Shown here: positions 44,319 through 55,850 of the stretch, in pieces
How positions within the stretch are numbered: the first letter of the stretch is position 1
How the letters are laid out: each line of letters begins with the position of its first letter
DNA from: Termitomyces sp. T153
Taxonomy: Eukaryota > Basidiomycota > Agaricomycetes > Agaricales > Lyophyllaceae
Assembly: GCA_018296165.2 (NCBI GenBank)
Contig: JACKQL020000017.1
Coordinates: 744,001 to 808,000 of the forward strand
Reading direction: 5' to 3'
Length of the DNA: 64,000 nucleotides
The notes under the pieces: generated by a model
The model's input: the letters and a program-made list of their open reading frames with translations, nothing else
Database searches by the model: none
What the model was told of the DNA's origin: nothing
Made by a program: the position numbers and the translations under genes

Positions 44319-46326
44319 CTAAGCGTCAAGGTCAGCGTCGTTGTCAGGAACCTCCATCGCCTCCGTCTCCTCCCAATCCCCCTCGCCGATGTTGTTCTCC
44401 TCCTGCCAGGCCAGGAAGGCCTGGCAGTCGCGTCGATATCCCGCCAGAGTCGCCAGTGTCCGCCTAGCGACCGTGTAGCGAGCCCGTGCCGCTAACAACT
44501 CCTCCCTCGCCGCCTCCAGCTCCCTTCGGAACCGTCGTTCCACTCCCGCCGCCCTCTCGTCGAAGTCCAGTAGCGACTCCGCCGACGTTAGCGGCGTCGG
44601 CCATCCGAGGTCCTCGCCCAGCCACTCCAGCTCGTCGTCGCCCACCTGACGCAACGGGGTGTCGCTCCATGTTCCCTAGCGAAGCGGTTGGCGATCAGGT
44701 AGCTAGCGGGAGAAAATAACTTACCCGGCGTACGACCTCGATCTCTTCAACTCGTTCTTCTTCCTCAGTAGCGACGGGTACGGCCTCCACCTCCGCCTCA
44801 CCCTCGAGCTCCATGTCACTCGCCTCCACCTCGGCGACCGTCGCCAAGGGAGTCGTCTCCCTCATTTCCACGTCCTCCCTTCCCTCCTCGCTGGCGACCG
44901 TCCGAGGTCGCTTAGCGCTAGCGACCGATGATGGGCTTGCGGCCCGTTTCAGTGCCCGGGGCGTGTCGCCGTCACTGTCGTTGTCGTCCTCGTCCTCGTC
45001 GCTCTCCACCATCTCCCTACTCTTCACCCTAGCGCCTCCACTCCCTCCAACCAAGCCCTCCTCCTGCGACGTCGGCAAGGTCAAGCTCGAATGCTTGATC
45101 TCGATCGGCTCCCCTCTCCTCGCCAATTCCCTCTGCCTCTCCACGAAGGCCCTCGCACCCCTTACCGACGCCGCCTTGATCGCTATCCTCTTAGCGAATT
45201 TGCTGCCGGTGCTCCTCGATGACAGGCCGCTGTGCGAACAGCTCTTCCTAGTGCTGTCGCAACGATAGCAAGGCTGGACCCCCGTGGGGTACCAGCAGCC
45301 TTCTGGGTCGTTATCGGCCCAGCAATTGTCGCACTAAAAGAAAGCGTTAGCGACAAAAAGAGAAAAAGAACCGCTAAATACTCACTGCTCCTTGCGTATA
45401 CTTATATTCTTGCCGCTTCTCTAGCGACACTGTTACCTTACCCTTAGCCTTGTCCAACTTCACTCCTGCTCCCAGCCCCGTATCCACCACCGTCGTCGTC
45501 CTTCGCCATCGAAGGAGCGTCGCCAGTCGCTTGTCGGTAAACGATTCTTCAACATGATCCTGCAGGAAAGGTTAGCGGTCGTCGCCAAGAAGCAGCGAAA
45601 GGAAAGAAAACGACTCACCTCAATATCCTCGTCCTCCTCATCTTGTGCTTTTGCCTTTCCTTTCCCCTTCCCTTTGCTCTTCGGAGTTGTCGCCAATTTT
45701 GGCGACGTCGCCAACCCCCTAGCGACGCCGCCAGCTGCAGCCTTGGGAGTCGAGGGGCCCGCCTCCGGAATGTCCCCACGATTCGCCGCCTCTTCGTTCC
45801 TACGACCCTCGCTCCGTCCCTCCCCCCTCGCCACCGCTAACGCACCTACCGGGTGCTGGAAAAGGAACTGGTCATTCGGTGACAAGTCTTCAAAGAGCTA
45901 ACGTACCTTAGCGGGGTCGCTAGCACTAGCGACTACCGAGGCACTTACCGTCATTCCCGCCGTGAGATCGTCCATCAGGAACTCCAGCGAAGGGTCGATT
46001 GGCGCCTAGCGATCGTATTAGCAATTGGCGCTCAAAAGGAAGAAAAGGGAACTTACAAAGTGAACATCGAATGGGCGAACCCATTCTTCCTCCTTGTACT
46101 TCTCATATAACTGGCGACACTCCTTCTCGACAGTCGCCAACTCCGGCCACTCGACTCCACTCCCCGAGGTCTTGAACCACTGGAGCCACGTCTGAAAGAT
46201 GGCGGTGACCGCCAAGCGAGGATTCTTCGCCAACGATGCACGGGCCACCGCGAGCAACCTGTCGACCCGATCGAGGAAGGCGTGGGCCATGGTAATCTTC
46301 TCAAATTGGGAGGCGAGATCGGACAT
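44319..46326 (-). CDS. Antisense Zn-cluster/coiled-coil protein carried by the Gypsy element (six exons)
   Basis: Runs against the element, starting 173 bp from the 3' LTR. Exons are 46326-46057, 46005-45949, 45897-45619, 45559-45386, 45333-44725 and 44675-44319; the five GT-AG introns are 49-59 bp and all fall between codons. The total of 1746 nt gives 581 residues. Parts: an N-terminal helical region (FLDRVDRLLAVARASLAKN), an Ala/Gly/Lys linker, a conserved-looking block (HVEESFTDKRLATLLRWRR), a cysteine cluster CX2CX8CX8CX2CX6C starting CDNCWADN (close to fungal Zn2Cys6, whose first gap is usually X6), a Ser/Asp/Glu-rich acidic region with KRPR, and a C-terminal coiled coil (RRFRRELEAAREELLAARAR). 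DNA binding is likely by analogy; the role is unknown. The intact frame across five introns argues against chance. Confidence 0.75.
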
Positions 46327-46490
46327 AGCGATAAGATTGAGAGGCTAGGAGAGATTAGATGGTAAGGAAGGGGGATGATGAAGTTCAAGCGATACCGCCA
46401 GCCACTGTTATTCGAATCCCTTTGGCGCACGGACCAGGCGATCAAGCACGTGACTTTTGGGTTGACTGAGGACAGTCAATATTTCAGTAC

Positions 46491-46499
46491 GGGGGAGGA
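46491..46499 (+). promoter_or_regulatory. Polypurine tract of the Gypsy element
   Basis: GGGGGAGGA directly before the 3' LTR, the usual primer for plus-strand DNA. Confidence 0.8.
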
Positions 46500-47548
46500 T
46501 GATGAGCTCCAGTTATCGCTGAGCACCTTTTTCGGCGGCAGCTGACTACTTCGAATTTGACACAAGTCACAACACTCAGCGCACGGGACTTAGCCCTAAG
46601 ATGGGACCGAAGCACAAGACTCTAGTGACCACGAGACTTATTGATCACGGGGAACATCACGCGAAGCCTGGAACGTGGGCCTAGACCATCAAGGCCTAGA
46701 CCCTCTTGGCGACGATTATTAGCGACCTTAGCGATCCTGGCGACAAAACGGCGTTCCTTGACTATATATGGACATATTACCAGACGCGTACCTTTTTACT
46801 ATCATTCCACTTGTCGAGCTTACCAACATCCCTGAACGGCGTTCTTACTTCAGGTATTGACATCGGACTCGTTCTCTTTTTGGTTCTTATTAGCAATTAG
46901 TCGTCGCCAAGGCCTCCCCTATGACCTTTTACTTAGTTACGGACTGACGCCTGGCACGCAACCTAAACACAGTGGCAGACGCCGCCGCTAGTGGCGCTTA
47001 ATTGCTTACCTTCCCTTACTATACTTCGAGAGTGTATAAATACTGCCTGTATATAGACACCCGACCATCGAATTTCATCAACACATCACCATCGTATTAC
47101 TCCTCCATCTATAAGCTACTAGCTTAAAGATTCCATTCGCCCCACCCCTTTCCCTTATCTCGTCTTCGACTTCGGGTTCGCAACAAACCTCTTCAACCTC
47201 GACCTCGACTTAGTGTGGTACCGATTACGGGTGCCTATTAGCGTTATTTCAATTTAGTGACGCTAGCAATTGCGGCTAGCGATAAGTTTACGTTCGTCCG
47301 TCGATCTTAGTTTTACTCTTACCGCCATCTCCCTCCTTTATTCTCCCCGCCACCGTTTCAGTTTCACTGCGACTATCGTTAGCAGTAGCGATTCTTTTCG
47401 ACTTCACCTCCTTGCCACCACTTTCGCTCTAGTTCTCTGGGACGGTTACTGACTCGCCCTCAATTATTAACTTCCTACTGCCAGCTATCCTATCTAGTGA
47501 CAAGTGTTAGGTTTCCTGCACGGCACTAGGCGGCATAGGAGCACATCA
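46500..47548 (+). repeat. 3' LTR of the Gypsy element
   Basis: 1049 bp, same as 36389-37437 as far as read. Ends CACATCA and is followed by GTGG. Confidence 0.95.
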
Positions 47549-48529
47549 GTGGTCAAATGTATTTCTTGCAACTTCACCCACACAGCAGATAGATCATCTC
47601 AGATAGTGTTGATGTGGATCTTGTTGCCCTTGTCCAACCATTGGTACATCACTATTGCCAAAGTTTGGTGTAATCAGATATACCAAATGGGAAAAGTCTA
47701 TGTATGGGTGCCTGATATCAGTTGGTGGCATGTCAACATTCAAGGAACAAGAAGTCTGCCCAAAACTAAAGGAAGATAATCCAATCTCTGTTGCAGTTAT
47801 CAATGCCTACAACCATTGCAGTGACAAAGCCACCAGTGAGATCAAGAAGGAGTCATTGTCTAGTCACTGCAGGCACTAGAAGTTGTTTCCTTTGGAACAA
47901 GTGAAAAAGAAACATGTTATGCCATTCCTAATGCACATATTTGAAAGGGGAAAAGGCATTAGACAATGAAAAATGACTTTTTCCAAAACCAAAAGCTGAC
48001 AAAGAAATGGCATAACATGTTCCTTTATCCCTTTTCCTGGAGGAATCAACTTCCAGCACCCACAATGATTATGAATGTAGGAGCTGAGACTGTTTTGATT
48101 GATGGGAGCAAACTCTGATTGTACTAATTTCACTACAACATTTGGAAAAAAAAATAGGCTTATCTTCAGTGTATAAGTCTGAGGCATGGGGTCCATAACC
48201 TGTCACAGCAAGCTTTATGCAGGAGAGACCAAGACTGGAAGAGTGGTAAACTGATAGATAGTGAGCACAATGACCTGGCAGCTCAGTGTGGCTGGACGTC
48301 AGTGGGTTCGGAATGATATATTGAATATATGCACCTGGATATCCATGGCTTCAAAATGAACGCCACGGAATCCAATTGTACTACATGTTAAGCGTAGTTT
48401 GAGGAGCTTGAACAAGTAGATGTGGCACTCCCGCCACTGTAACTGTAACATACCTAGCATGTGTGAACTATATACCCAGTGGTTTCTGCGTAGACCACGC
48501 GGGTGTGTCCCACCACCGAACCAACGAAC
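47549..48529. other. Intergenic with an inverted repeat
   Basis: AT-rich, CpG-poor old DNA continuing the left flank of the Gypsy element. AACATGTTATGCCATT at 47911-47926 is inverted at 48006-48021. No gene seen. Confidence 0.5.
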
Positions 48530-50638
48530 CTAGAAGACCTCTATGCGCGCCAAAGATTGCACTGCTCTCGGTTGCAACGCCCACAGTTCGTCAATTAGGG
48601 CAGGCAAAAATGTCCCAGGCCCTTTAACATCTTCTCTCAGCACTGCCGCTTCCGCAGCTACGGTTAGGACCATGATGCTGTGCGTCAAAGTAATCAGCGC
48701 TGGTGGGGTTAGGACACCTGTCTCGATGTTTTACCCTGCTATTGCTCCCAAGAAAGTATCTCCTTGCACCAGTTTTCCGGTACTATCACCTGTGCTCCGC
48801 GCAAATAAAGCACCGCAATAAGTCGCGATGCTGCTACCAACAATGCATCCTGAGCCAGTAATCTTAGCCAGAATCTCGTGCCCGTTGCTGAGTGCAACAA
48901 CATTGGTCCCATCGGATATGTAGTCAACTGGTCCCGTGAGGGCTATCACGCATCCTGAAAAGAGAAAGCTGGAGATTGATTCGTACTAAGATCCAGTGGT
49001 ATATCTTACTTTCTTTCCTGGCGAGATCTCTCACAAAACCAACAGGATCCCTGAACCCGGAGCCCACACTATCAACACCCTTTGTTAAGACCTGGAAAGA
49101 CACGATGATAAAGTAGTCAAATTGGCACAAACAAACAACGACACAAACCTCTTGAGTACCTGCCAAAGCAGCCAGTTCTCCAGCATTACCTTTGATAACA
49201 CTAGCCTGGAACACATTCAATAGATCTACAACGATATGAGTCATCTCAAAACCATTCTGGAGGCGATCGCACCTCTAGCAGTGTCTCTGCGAAATGCACT
49301 TGCCCCAATGCCGACGGGGTCAAAAATGACCGGTTTTTTGTTTATATTCGCGAAATAACCTGCCCAGGCAACACGGGTTTATGGGCGGAAAAATGATGAT
49401 GTTATGATTGGACCTGACTCACCGGCCTTCGACATGCTTTCCTTACCGTCGGACCGCATCGTACCAATATTTATAAGCAGCGCACTGGATATGTGACCGA
49501 GATCTTCCATCTCCTGTGGTTCCGACGCCATAATAGGACTACCACCTAAGCTCAGAGTTATATTCGCCGATTGCGTCGCGACGACGGTGTTTGTTATCTG
49601 ACAAGGACTTCTCTTAGGCCCGAAAGATGTGAGGAAGGCTTTGTAGATACTTGATGAACCAAAGGGTTGACTTCTCTGATGACGGACATCAATCGTGCAA
49701 CCTTTTCGACGATGATCTGTCCTGCCGAGAGCCCTTGAGGGGACATAACTGGCGGAAGATTAGTGGTAATAGTGAAGGAATTAAATATCGTGGAGAGTGT
49801 TATCGCCGCCTGACGAGGATCTCCTGAGGCCATAATTTCTGAGACTATAGCTACTCCATCCAATGCGCGCCCTGTTCTCGAAACAGATCCATGCAAAGTG
49901 CGCAACAGATTCTTGATTTTGATTCCACCTGCATCGTTGAGACAAACTCGAATCTAACAAGAGCATAGAACATTACCGATTGCCACAGCTTTGATGTTTG
50001 TCCCGCCCAGAAGCTCCAAAAGTGTTCCCACACCTCGAACACCCACCAAGGGAGATGTCAGCTGCTTGGTTTGAGTTCCCCATACTGCACCTATACCAAT
50101 GGAATCCGCGCCGTCTTCGATGGCAGCCCGGACATGGTGCGCATTATTGCATGACACGCCAATGACTGTACCCTCAGGAAGAAGTTTACGTGCTTGAGGA
50201 ACGGACATATCAGTTTGGCCGAGGTGGACTCCACGAGCCTTGACAGCAACTGCGACATCGACACGGTCATTAATAATCACTGGCACATTGTATCGATCAC
50301 AAATCTCCTTCGACTTGGTGGCGATCTCGATGAACTAGTTGAATTTCATTAGACTCATGAGAGGCACGGAGAAGATACTTTCTGGCCTCACTTCACCAGT
50401 ATCTATATTTTTTTCGCGGATCTGTACCAATGTCACTCCTCCTTGCAGCGACTGGACAGTCTTTCAGAGATTCTAATCGGTAGATGCTTAATCGATATGT
50501 ACTTCTTCCAACGATTCATAGTAATCCTAGCGAGGTCAGATAAGCCTCTGTGCATCAAGAAAGCGATTGTGCAACCTTTCCTGGAGGTAAGAGTTCTCGT
50601 CCCGTGACCAGGTATATAGAATAATCAATGTCGTTCAT
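48530..50638 (-). CDS. THI6: Bifunctional thiamine-phosphate synthase / hydroxyethylthiazole kinase
   Basis: Makes thiamine phosphate from the pyrimidine diphosphate and thiazole phosphate (ThiE half) and phosphorylates hydroxyethylthiazole (ThiM half). ATG 50638 gives MNDIDYSIYLVTGRELLP. The first exons are 50638-50576, 50526-50503 and from 50460 (GGVTLVQIREKN). ThiE motifs: VPVIINDRVDVA, GVHLGQTDM, GVSCNNAHHV, GIGAVWGTQTK. An intron ending near 49932 leads to the ThiM half: NPLVHQ, KPVIFDPVGIGA, QASVIKGNAGELAAL, and ALTGPVDYISDG with ITGSGCIVGSSIA (ATP site). It ends with GPGTFLPALIDELW and TAG at 48530. About nine short introns are needed, each with GT-AG ends where checked, including one where a TAA would otherwise stop the frame (near 48736). 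No lesion seen. Confidence 0.9.
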
Positions 50639-51630
50639 GCGGAAATAGAGAGCGGAAACAGAGACTAAAGAAAAGTCGTAAGTAACTTGAGAATTATCCG
50701 TGTGCAAGTCACGAGACTGCGGCCTTACAAATGATCGAGTTGCTTGATCAGGTACAGAGACGCTTGACCAGTGACGTCGACATGGAAGAGATATGCATCG
50801 TAACCTAACGGAGGACTTGTCTAATATACTCTTGGGTTAGTGTACGGAGAATTCATGATTTTTTAAACATGCGCCTCTTAACTGTAGTCTTTCCGTAATC
50901 TTTCAAGTCAACATGGTCATGAACCGCACACGACCGTCTCTAATTTCGTCTCTATCGTGCACTTTTGAGAACAGAGGTTGCAGTATGTTCTTGCGGTCGT
51001 AACCTTGAAATCTTTTAATCTGGCCGCCTCTTCTACTCTCAGTGAAGCCTGTTTATTCTAGAGATAAGTATTTATTCTAGAGATAAGTATTTATTCTAGA
51101 GATAACTATTTATTCTAGAGATAACTACACATATACCTTCACTCAGTTGTATTCTGAATTGGCAGTAATGACCTACATACCCACCTACATTTGGTACCCA
51201 TATACAAGACACGATATTACTGTTGAAATCCGCCTGTTCAACTAGCCAATACACCAGTTTGTGATAATGGTGGCCCAAAACGTTTATGAATATCTCAGTC
51301 TGCCGCATTCGCCTGAATTCATCATGACAGCCAAGTAGAAAAAAGAAAAGAGCCATCAAAAGGAATACAAAGTCGTTGAACAGCATTGAAATTAAGACTC
51401 GTGCATCAAGTGTAATTATACACAAACCATCGATCAAAGTAGCAGAAAGCGTAAACGAAGCTAGCAGGAAGAGTATCAACGACTAGCGATAACAAGTGAG
51501 AAGAAATTCAAGGACACATCAATTAACAGATATCAATCTGCATATTCTGACTGCTCAGGCAGTCGTGGGAGGGGCTAAGGGAGCTAGATACACAGTCAAT
51601 TAGATGACCAGATGCTGAGAAACAGACATT
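50639..51630. other. Intergenic: THI6 upstream region
   Basis: No convincing gene; a hydrophobic ORF at 51096-51479 minus lacks an ATG and any motif. Contains the 19-bp tandem repeat listed separately. I saw no thiamine-pyrophosphate riboswitch signature. Confidence 0.45.
51052..51127. repeat. Tandem repeat, 4 x 19 bp
   Basis: Four exact-length copies of TTTATTCTAGAGATAAGTA, the last two with C for G in AAGTA. It lies about 415 bp upstream of the THI6 start codon. Confidence 0.95.
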
Positions 51631-53517
51631 TTACGCACCCCCACCCCTTTCACTACCCCTTCCACGACCACGACCGCGCCCACGGAAGTCGCCATCGCCA
51701 CCGCGCCACTCACCCCTTCCACCTCGGAAGCCTATATGGTTTTACTGCGTCAGAAAAAGAGAACCAAACGAAGTTGTACAGCATACCACGATCACCACCC
51801 CGGAATCCACCACGATGTCCACGTTCGCCACGGAATCCACCACGGTCGCCACCACGGAATCCACCTCTGTAGCCGCCACGTTCACCATCCCTATGTCCAC
51901 GACCACGATTGCCGCGCACACCACGCGTCTGAGTGAATCCATCGTCTTCTCCCTTAGCAGTGGCAGGAGCCTCAACGTGGCCGTTTGCCTGCACAGCGGG
52001 CGTAGCCTCAAGATCGTCTGGCGTCTCAGGGACAGCGGGGGTAACGGAACCCGATGTACCGAATCTCGCATGTAGGCTTTCAATGGGAGGCAAACCCGCA
52101 TCTTCGTCTGCTGCCCAGTCGATGGTCGCCGAGGGGGGCTAGGATGGCAATCAGCTACACAGCGCCTTACCAATGTAGATGATCATATAAGAGCGTACCG
52201 GGGGCGAGGCGGTCTCCACGTGACCATTGGGGGCCTCTTGCTTGAGTTCGGGAGGCTCGGGCACGCTTGCTGGCGCCACCTCAGGTTCACCCGGTTGGTC
52301 AACACCATCAGGGCGTTCAACCCACTCTGCTCCGTGCTCGAAGGACGTGGCCTCGAGCTCACTTGCTTGCATGAAGTGGAAACCTGCTGTACCGGGAGTG
52401 GCAGGAACGCCTGCAACAGGAGCTGAGTTGTCTACCGTTGGGGCAGCCTCCTCCACAGGAGGTTCTACAACAGGCGTAGGCACACGAGGATGAAGATAAG
52501 TTTCTGTCACCTCGAGAAGATGCGAATCTGGAAGACAAATGGATAGTCAGAAATAAGGAAATCAGAGAGAAGAGAGAAAATCCGCACATGAGACGCCCTC
52601 GAGCTCGCCCTTGCCAGACAACAAGCCAGACACTACACTCTGCTTGATATCAGCATCATCTCCGAGGAGAATGTCTCCAGCAACGAAGACAACTCCACTC
52701 TCGGGGAAAGGCTCGTGCTGACCAGTCGCAAGCAACGAGCGCAAACGCAGAAGTCCCAGGATTTGAGAAAATTTGTTCATTGATGTTGCCTGTGGGAGTA
52801 CAAAAAGTACTCAGTTAGACGCCCGCGTACGCAAAGGACACCAATGCATGTACCTCATTTGCAGCCACGGCATCTGTTATTCTTGTCTTTTCAGCCTTTT
52901 CAGCTTCAACTCGTTTTGCGGCCTGTTCTTGCGCTACCTCCGATTCGTGAGTCTGTCGAGATTGTCATTTTTTGATACCCAGGATATGTCGCGACCCGAG
53001 ATACCTACCTCGATAGCCTTTTTCACCTCTCCAAGCTCTTTTTGAATAGCCTCTAATGTCGGAAGACTCTTCAAGGTGCGTTTCTGGTCATCATTGAGTT
53101 TCTCTGGGTCCGTTGAAGCGTAAGCTGATATCCGCGTCTGCGGGATAAAATTTTCACTGTTCAGTATCCTGCACTCCAACATGTATCTCAGTCATAAAAA
53201 CGACGCACAATCTTTTTTGAGGTAGCTTTCAGACGTTTCTGGATGAGTTCAACGATCGGGCTTGGTTTGAGCACCACTTCTTCCTCCACTGCTGGTGTTT
53301 GGAGTTCTGGGGCAGTAGTTGTCGATGCCTCACGGACCTCCTCAGCCTCAGGCGCCTGTTCAGTGAGCACAGAAGAAGCGACATCAACAGGAGCCTCGGG
53401 AGAATCTGGGGTAGATTCTGTGGCCTTCTTCGCCTTTCGCTTTTTCCTCTGAGATTTGGTCAGGGGAGCCGGGGGAGGAGCGCCAGGAATGATGCGTTGA
53501 GCGACTGTTTCAGACAT
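51631..53517 (-). CDS. RGG-box, caprin-like RNA-binding protein (seven exons)
   Basis: Exons are 53517-53209, 53137-53009, 52952-52854, 52789-52588, 52527-52199, 52138-51787 and 51731-51631; the sum of 1521 nt gives 506 residues. The N-terminus has a Lys-rich stretch (KSQRKKRKAKK). Residues ~105-180 form a coiled coil (DPEKLNDDQKRTLKSLPTLE, then KKAIETHESEVAQEQAAKR) resembling the caprin dimerisation helix pattern. Then come a Pro/Glu-rich part, the motif ATIDWAADEDAGLPPIESL, and a C-terminal RGG/FRGG array ending GRGRGRGRG. Such proteins bind mRNA and act in translation control or stress granules; here the caprin link is inferred from the helix pattern only. Exon 7 could begin at 51722 instead. 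Confidence 0.75.
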
Positions 53518-55850
53518 TTTTGAGAGTAGGTTAGGTTGAAAAAGAGGTTGTTTGTGAACTAAGATTGGGGGAAGGTTGTAGACGCTGGCAAGCAAAACGA
53601 CGTCGCCAATTCTCACGATGTCATCAACATTTTTTTTTCCTTTTGCAATCACCATTGTGATTGACCTAGCAAGTCATTCGCACACCTGAGAGCCTATTCA
53701 AATATAAAATAAGTAATGGCGCGCCACACAGTCCATATTCTTAGAGGTTGTTTCAACTTCTTATTTTCGCAACCCAAAAAATTCTGATGTCACCTTTGCA
53801 GACCATAGCCACGGGTCCTCTACCATATAGAGTGCCACTTGTATATAAGCACTCACAGCATTGACTACAAGAACCCACGTAGCCCGGTGCGTTTTATAGT
53901 CTAGTAATTCTCGATGTGGATCTTTCTCTGCTCAGGTGGACCTCGGTCCTTTGTCCTCCCACGCAATATAGATCAGAGAGCGAAACGGACCGTTAAGATC
54001 TAGGAAAGAAACCCCAGTGAAACAGATTTTGAGTTGATTGTGGATGCAGGATTTACTGCGTCACCGGCTCCCAAACGTACAGACAATCATCATCCAGACA
54101 GTGATTATCGATATCAATTCACATAGCGTGCTGAAAACTTTGGAAGACAATTCGGCGATTCATTCTACCATGTTTCCCCAGTATAGCCGTTGTGATGCAA
54201 TACCATGCCAGGTGCACTCTCCTTGCATTTGTAGATGCTGGGCGCTTCGTGAAGGCCACCAGTGATGGGAGGGTGAAAGCGAATATCTCAGGCGATGAAG
54301 AAACTTGACCTGATTTTCAGACAATCCTCGGATGTCCCTTCAAGCCTCATCCTTTCGTTCGGTAGCAGACGTTGACTCCGACCTTAGTGAGCAAAACAGT
54401 GCACAAGAAAAGCACACAAGGTAACCAGAAGAGCACACAAGATAACCAGAAGAGCACGCAAGGTGGAGAACATCTTCGGATCCAGCGACCATGGCCAATT
54501 ATTGAGTGATCGTGCTCGCTCCCTGCCGCCACCCCGCACATGGCTCTGTCCCTGCCCTCGAAACAAGGAGCAGAACTTCTGGGCGAAGCGCCCGCGTCCA
54601 AAAGCACGGGCGCAGAGCGGTGATGCGTATGAGGCTTGCTGTATTCCACGGCATTGCAGACGAAACCTCATCACACAGATACGGATATGCGTGAGGAGTG
54701 AAACGAGGGCTGGCGCGTTAGGCGAACATTAAGGTGCGGTAGGTTCGAGTAAACAAGTACGGTGTAGTCTGGGCACGAAAGACACATGATGGGTTGAGTG
54801 AACTATGGTGGGGAGAAGGACGATCCGTGGAGGGGCGATTATCAGTCATTCTTGCGTTCTCGTCCAGGGTCCTGTCTTGTATAGGAAGGAGCCGAATTCA
54901 AAATCAATTCTTACGGCGGATGTGAGGAAGAGATCACTCTGGGATGCATATGGAGGAAGGTGACTGCATGACTCGTGGCTCAACCATCCTGTGGTAACGA
55001 CAGGCGCCTACAGTCCTCAAGTCTGAGCCTTGATGACGAACATGGGTCACTGCTGATAGATACTGTTTGCAAACTCGCAGATTTAGAGGATCCCAGATCC
55101 CGTCGCTTTGCAGCCTCCCGTGCTCGAACCTGAGGCCTAACCCACTACGCTTTGTGAATGAACCTACCTATACCCCGTTCGCCCAGCGTTATCTCTCATT
55201 CCACTCTTCACGCCTATCTATGTGATGAGTTTTGCTCGTAATTCCCTGTAGCTTGAGAAGGGTACTCCCCGTTTCGAAGATCCGTCGGTAGCAAATGCAC
55301 ACACCATGCATCAATATTCAATAATGACGCGGGCTGTAAGCTGTCGCATCTTCTCGCAAGTGGTCCATTCAATAGCTGAACAACAGAGTTGAGAGAAGGT
55401 ACATAGTCCGCCAGCTACCATCGTGCCCTGATATAGTCAGGCTATGTACTACATCGATATGGAGGTTCTGTCAAAGTGGCCAAACAAGCTTGAGATCTGA
55501 TATTTTCGTAGTCTCGAACTGACTCAAAGATATGAAAGATAGTTTCCGTGCCACCAATGTCACTTGGAAACTTGTAGCTCTCTCGAGATTCAAGAAGCAA
55601 TGCGGCGAAACACCAGTATGCGAAGAATGATGTACCTACTCGTCTTCTCCTTAGATTGCAGATTTTTTGTCAGTCAAAGTGGTTGAACCACGAATTGATA
55701 GAACCTTAACCAGATTAATGTCTCATCGCAGAAAAGCGCAGGACTGATTGTTTATATAAATTTGTGATTTGTTTAACCAAACCATTCGACCATCCCCAAC
55801 TGTCTAATTAACATCCTTTCTAGCTCTATACAAGTCCTCGGAAAGATAGC
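53518..55850. other. Intergenic, no confident gene
   Basis: 2.3 kb. Contains a 21-bp tandem repeat (AGCACACAAGGTAACCAGAAG) at about 54411-54466 with two full copies and a partial one. ORFs at 54347-54732 are probably by-products of that repeat. A T-loop-like GGTTCGAGC occurs on the minus strand near 55120, but no tRNA fold fits. Confidence 0.4.

Larger units (their letters stand above)
36389..47548 (+). mobile_element. Complete Ty3/Gypsy retrotransposon with antisense accessory gene
   Basis: 11.16 kb with 1049-bp LTRs at 36389-37437 and 46500-47548 that I could not tell apart by eye. The flanking repeat is GTGG (36385-36388 and 47549-47552), or GTGGT if the LTR is taken to start at G. Order: LTR, TGG-type primer site, gag-protease, RT-RNase H-integrase, a 2.6 kb segment with an antisense gene, polypurine tract, LTR. 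All ORFs are open, so a recent, possibly mobile insertion. Confidence 0.95.

Noticed and set aside
50639..51050. TPP riboswitch upstream of THI6
   Set aside because: None of the conserved TPP-aptamer strings (CTGAGA, CCTGATC-type) were seen on the minus strand.
51096..51479. Hydrophobic 127-residue ORF, minus strand
   Set aside because: Starts at TTG, runs into a tandem repeat, and has no motif or splice support.
54347..54732. ORFs with a hydrophobic LCALLVTLCAFL-like tail
   Set aside because: The pattern comes from the 21-bp tandem repeat read in frame.
55080..55200. Possible tRNA or tRNA-derived SINE on the minus strand
   Set aside because: A T-loop-like GGTTCGAGC is present, but the spacing to any A-box is far too short and no cloverleaf or tail duplication was found.
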